Part shown: positions 62,996 through 64,000 of the stretch, in pieces
How the letters are laid out: the number at the start of each line of letters is the position of its first letter
How positions within the stretch are numbered: position 1 is the stretch's first letter
NCBI RefSeq assembly: GCF_000876015.1
Contig: NZ_BBQM01000024.1
Location: forward strand, 124,001 to 188,000
Length of the DNA stretch: 64,000 bases
Source of the DNA: Cupriavidus basilensis
Lineage (GTDB): Bacteria > Pseudomonadota > Gammaproteobacteria > Burkholderiales > Burkholderiaceae
Direction: 5' to 3'
Program-made: the position numbers and the translations under genes
Notes under the pieces: model-generated
What the model was told of the DNA's origin: nothing
The model's database searches: none
The model's input: the letters and a program-made list of their open reading frames with translations, nothing else

Positions 62996-63075
62996 ACGAC
63001 TGTCCCGCGGGCGGTCTCTCTGGTGCGGGCGGCATCGCGCGATGCCGCCCGCGTCATGGCAAATTCAACGCATCT

Positions 63076-63807
63076 TCAGGCGGCGAGTTCGAGTTCGGGC
63101 AGCGGGATTTCTTGGGCGACGTAGTCGTGGTAGAGCGCGGTGGTGTAGAGCAGACGCATCTGGGCGCCGATCTCGCAGATCTTCAGGCAGCGCTGTTGCA
63201 GTTCGGGCGTGTTGGCGTGCTCGAGGACGATCTGGTAGCCGCGCTCGCCGTGGATCTCGTCGGAGACGATGTGCAGGTCGAAGAACTCGACTTCCTCGTC
63301 GGTGAAGCCGTACTTCTCGCGCAGCGTGGGGGTCTGCTTGCGGTAGATGGAAGGCACCTGCGACTCCAGGCCGACCACGAGTCCGGCGACGGCGACGATG
63401 GGGTCCTCGCGCATGGCGACGGCGTAGCACCAGCTTTGCAGGCCGCGGGTGGTGGCGGACATGTTGTCGGGGTCGATGACACGCTCGCGGGTGGTGCCGC
63501 AGGCTTCGGCGAAGCGGATGAGCAGGTCGGTGTGGCGGTCGCCGCCGATTTCCTCTTCATACATATTGGCGAGCAGGAAGTCCTTGGCTTCGGTGAAGCG
63601 GTCGGGGGTGCGGGCGTAGATGTAGGCGAGGTAGTCGGCGAAGGGGCCGACGTAGTGGTAGTGGTTCTCGGCCCAGCGGGCGAGGTGATCGCGGGAGAGC
63701 TTGCCGCTGGCCCAGGCGATGCTGAAGGGGGCCTTGTTGGCGCTCTTGCCCTTGATGGCGTTTTCGAGCGCGGTGCGGAAGACTTCGCGGTTCATGAGTT
63801 CGGGCAT
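63076..63807 (-). CDS. heme-oxygenase-like diiron oxidase (HDO, PqqC/CADD-like)
   Basis: 243 residues, all helical. Candidate iron ligands follow the HDO pattern: E47 or H49 in WAENHYHYV, E85 and H92 in MYEEEIGGDRHTDLL, E148 in GLVVGLESQ, and H179, D183 and H186 in FFDLHIVSDEIHGERG. Enzymes of this fold use two irons and O2 to cleave or oxidise small amine or acid substrates. ATG 63807 is chosen by GGAG and the conserved MPELMNREVF start. It leads the ferredoxin-permease-transferase set behind a 20-base dyad. Its substrate is unknown. Confidence 0.88.
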   Translation of the reverse strand: MPELMNREVFRTALENAIKGKSANKAPFSIAWASGKLSRDHLARWAENHYHYVGPFADYLAYIYARTPDRFTEAKDFLLANMYEEEIGGDRHTDLLIRFAEACGTTRERVIDPDNMSATTRGLQSWCYAVAMREDPIVAVAGLVVGLESQVPSIYRKQTPTLREKYGFTDEEVEFFDLHIVSDEIHGERGYQIVLEHANTPELQQRCLKICEIGAQMRLLYTTALYHDYVAQEIPLPELELAA

Positions 63808-63873
63808 TTGGGGGCTCCAGGGTTGGGATCGCGTTGGAATCGGGCCGCTGTGGCCCTGCCGGTGAATCAATGT

Positions 63874-63893
63874 GTAGATTGTATACTATCTAC
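63874..63893. promoter_or_regulatory. 20-base operator-like dyad before the diiron oxidase
   Basis: GTAGATTGTATACTATCTAC has perfect 6-base arms (GTAGAT and ATCTAC) and a GTATAC core, in an AT-rich patch 67 bases before the oxidase start. GntR (FCD-type) regulators bind sites with such TGTATAC cores. It is the likely control site for the minus-strand cluster. Confidence 0.6.
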
Positions 63894-63954
63894 CGGGTTG
63901 ACCAAGGTCAACCCGGTTTTCGGATTTTTTCGGCGCCCGGCGCGTTTTTCCGCT

Positions 63955-64000
63955 TCAGGCGACCTTGAGTTCACCTGCCTCGCGCACCTTCCGGTAGGCG
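63955..64000 (-). CDS. C-terminal end of an unidentified gene
   Basis: The last 14 codons and stop of a minus-strand frame, reading AYRKVREAGELKVA, enter from the right edge. Too little is present to name it. If it is real, it ends about 60 bases upstream of the dyad, and the oxidase cluster starts a new transcript. Confidence 0.4.
   Translation of the reverse strand, partial: AYRKVREAGELKVA

Overview
The window is GC-rich chromosomal DNA from a beta-proteobacterium of the Burkholderiales, most like Cupriavidus/Ralstonia or the Bordetella/Achromobacter side. The clues are four orphan Bug-type solute receptors, a LexA-controlled imuA-imuB-dnaE2 mutagenesis cassette, a DUF1484-like protein, MHS-type transport, many acyl-CoA catabolic genes and a two-partner secretion locus with a Par27-like parvulin. 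No rRNA, tRNA, CRISPR array or insertion sequence was seen.

Layout. 1-4.1 kb: the end of an aldehyde dehydrogenase, a Bug receptor, a 2-keto-acid aldolase and an IlvD/Edd sugar-acid dehydratase, which together look like sugar-acid uptake and catabolism. 4.3-10.5 kb: a LexA box followed by imuA, imuB and dnaE2. 10.6-13.4 kb: a small conserved protein and a chemotaxis receptor. 13.5-19.7 kb (minus strand): a catabolic cassette of enoyl-CoA hydratase, MHS transporter, CoA ligase, a cysteine-less Ltp2-like thiolase and its DUF35 partner. 19.8-20.7 kb: a LysR regulator transcribed divergently from this cassette.

21.1-37.9 kb: a two-partner secretion and contact-dependent-inhibition-like island. 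It holds a short TpsA exoprotein, an FhaC-family TpsB transporter, a periplasmic parvulin and a 2555-residue CdiA-like giant with a VENN-like junction and a C-terminal effector module, followed by a 1-bp-overlapping immunity candidate. After this come three decaying modules: a toxin tail with an immunity-like gene, a duplicated pretoxin plus frameshifted toxin with an intact Imm42-like immunity gene, and a broken non-toxic FHA tail with a lipoprotein. This stretch has clearly lower GC and is the most accessory part of the window.

38-50 kb: a DUF1484-like gene; a LysR regulator divergent from a 3-hydroxyisobutyrate-dehydrogenase-like gene with a Bug receptor and an AA_synth-family protein; a large HAMP-PAS-GGDEF-EAL protein; two overlapping lipoprotein genes; another Bug receptor; and an OpgC-like membrane protein. 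49.6-55.5 kb (minus): an operon of thiolase, crotonase, CoA ligase, Bug receptor and TetR, whose upstream region carries two inverted 13-bp copies 100 bp apart. 55.9-57.9 kb: a divergent TetR/thiolase pair with ATGAC/GTCAT dyads between them.

57.9-63.8 kb (minus): a possible seven-gene operon. It begins with a heme-oxygenase-like diiron oxidase, then a 2Fe-2S ferredoxin, an unknown 102-residue protein, a second ferredoxin, an ion-transporter-like permease, a gamma-glutamyltransferase-like enzyme and a glutathione S-transferase, behind a 20-bp dyad. This oxidase-ferredoxin group and the toxin/immunity graveyard are the best candidates for something undescribed.
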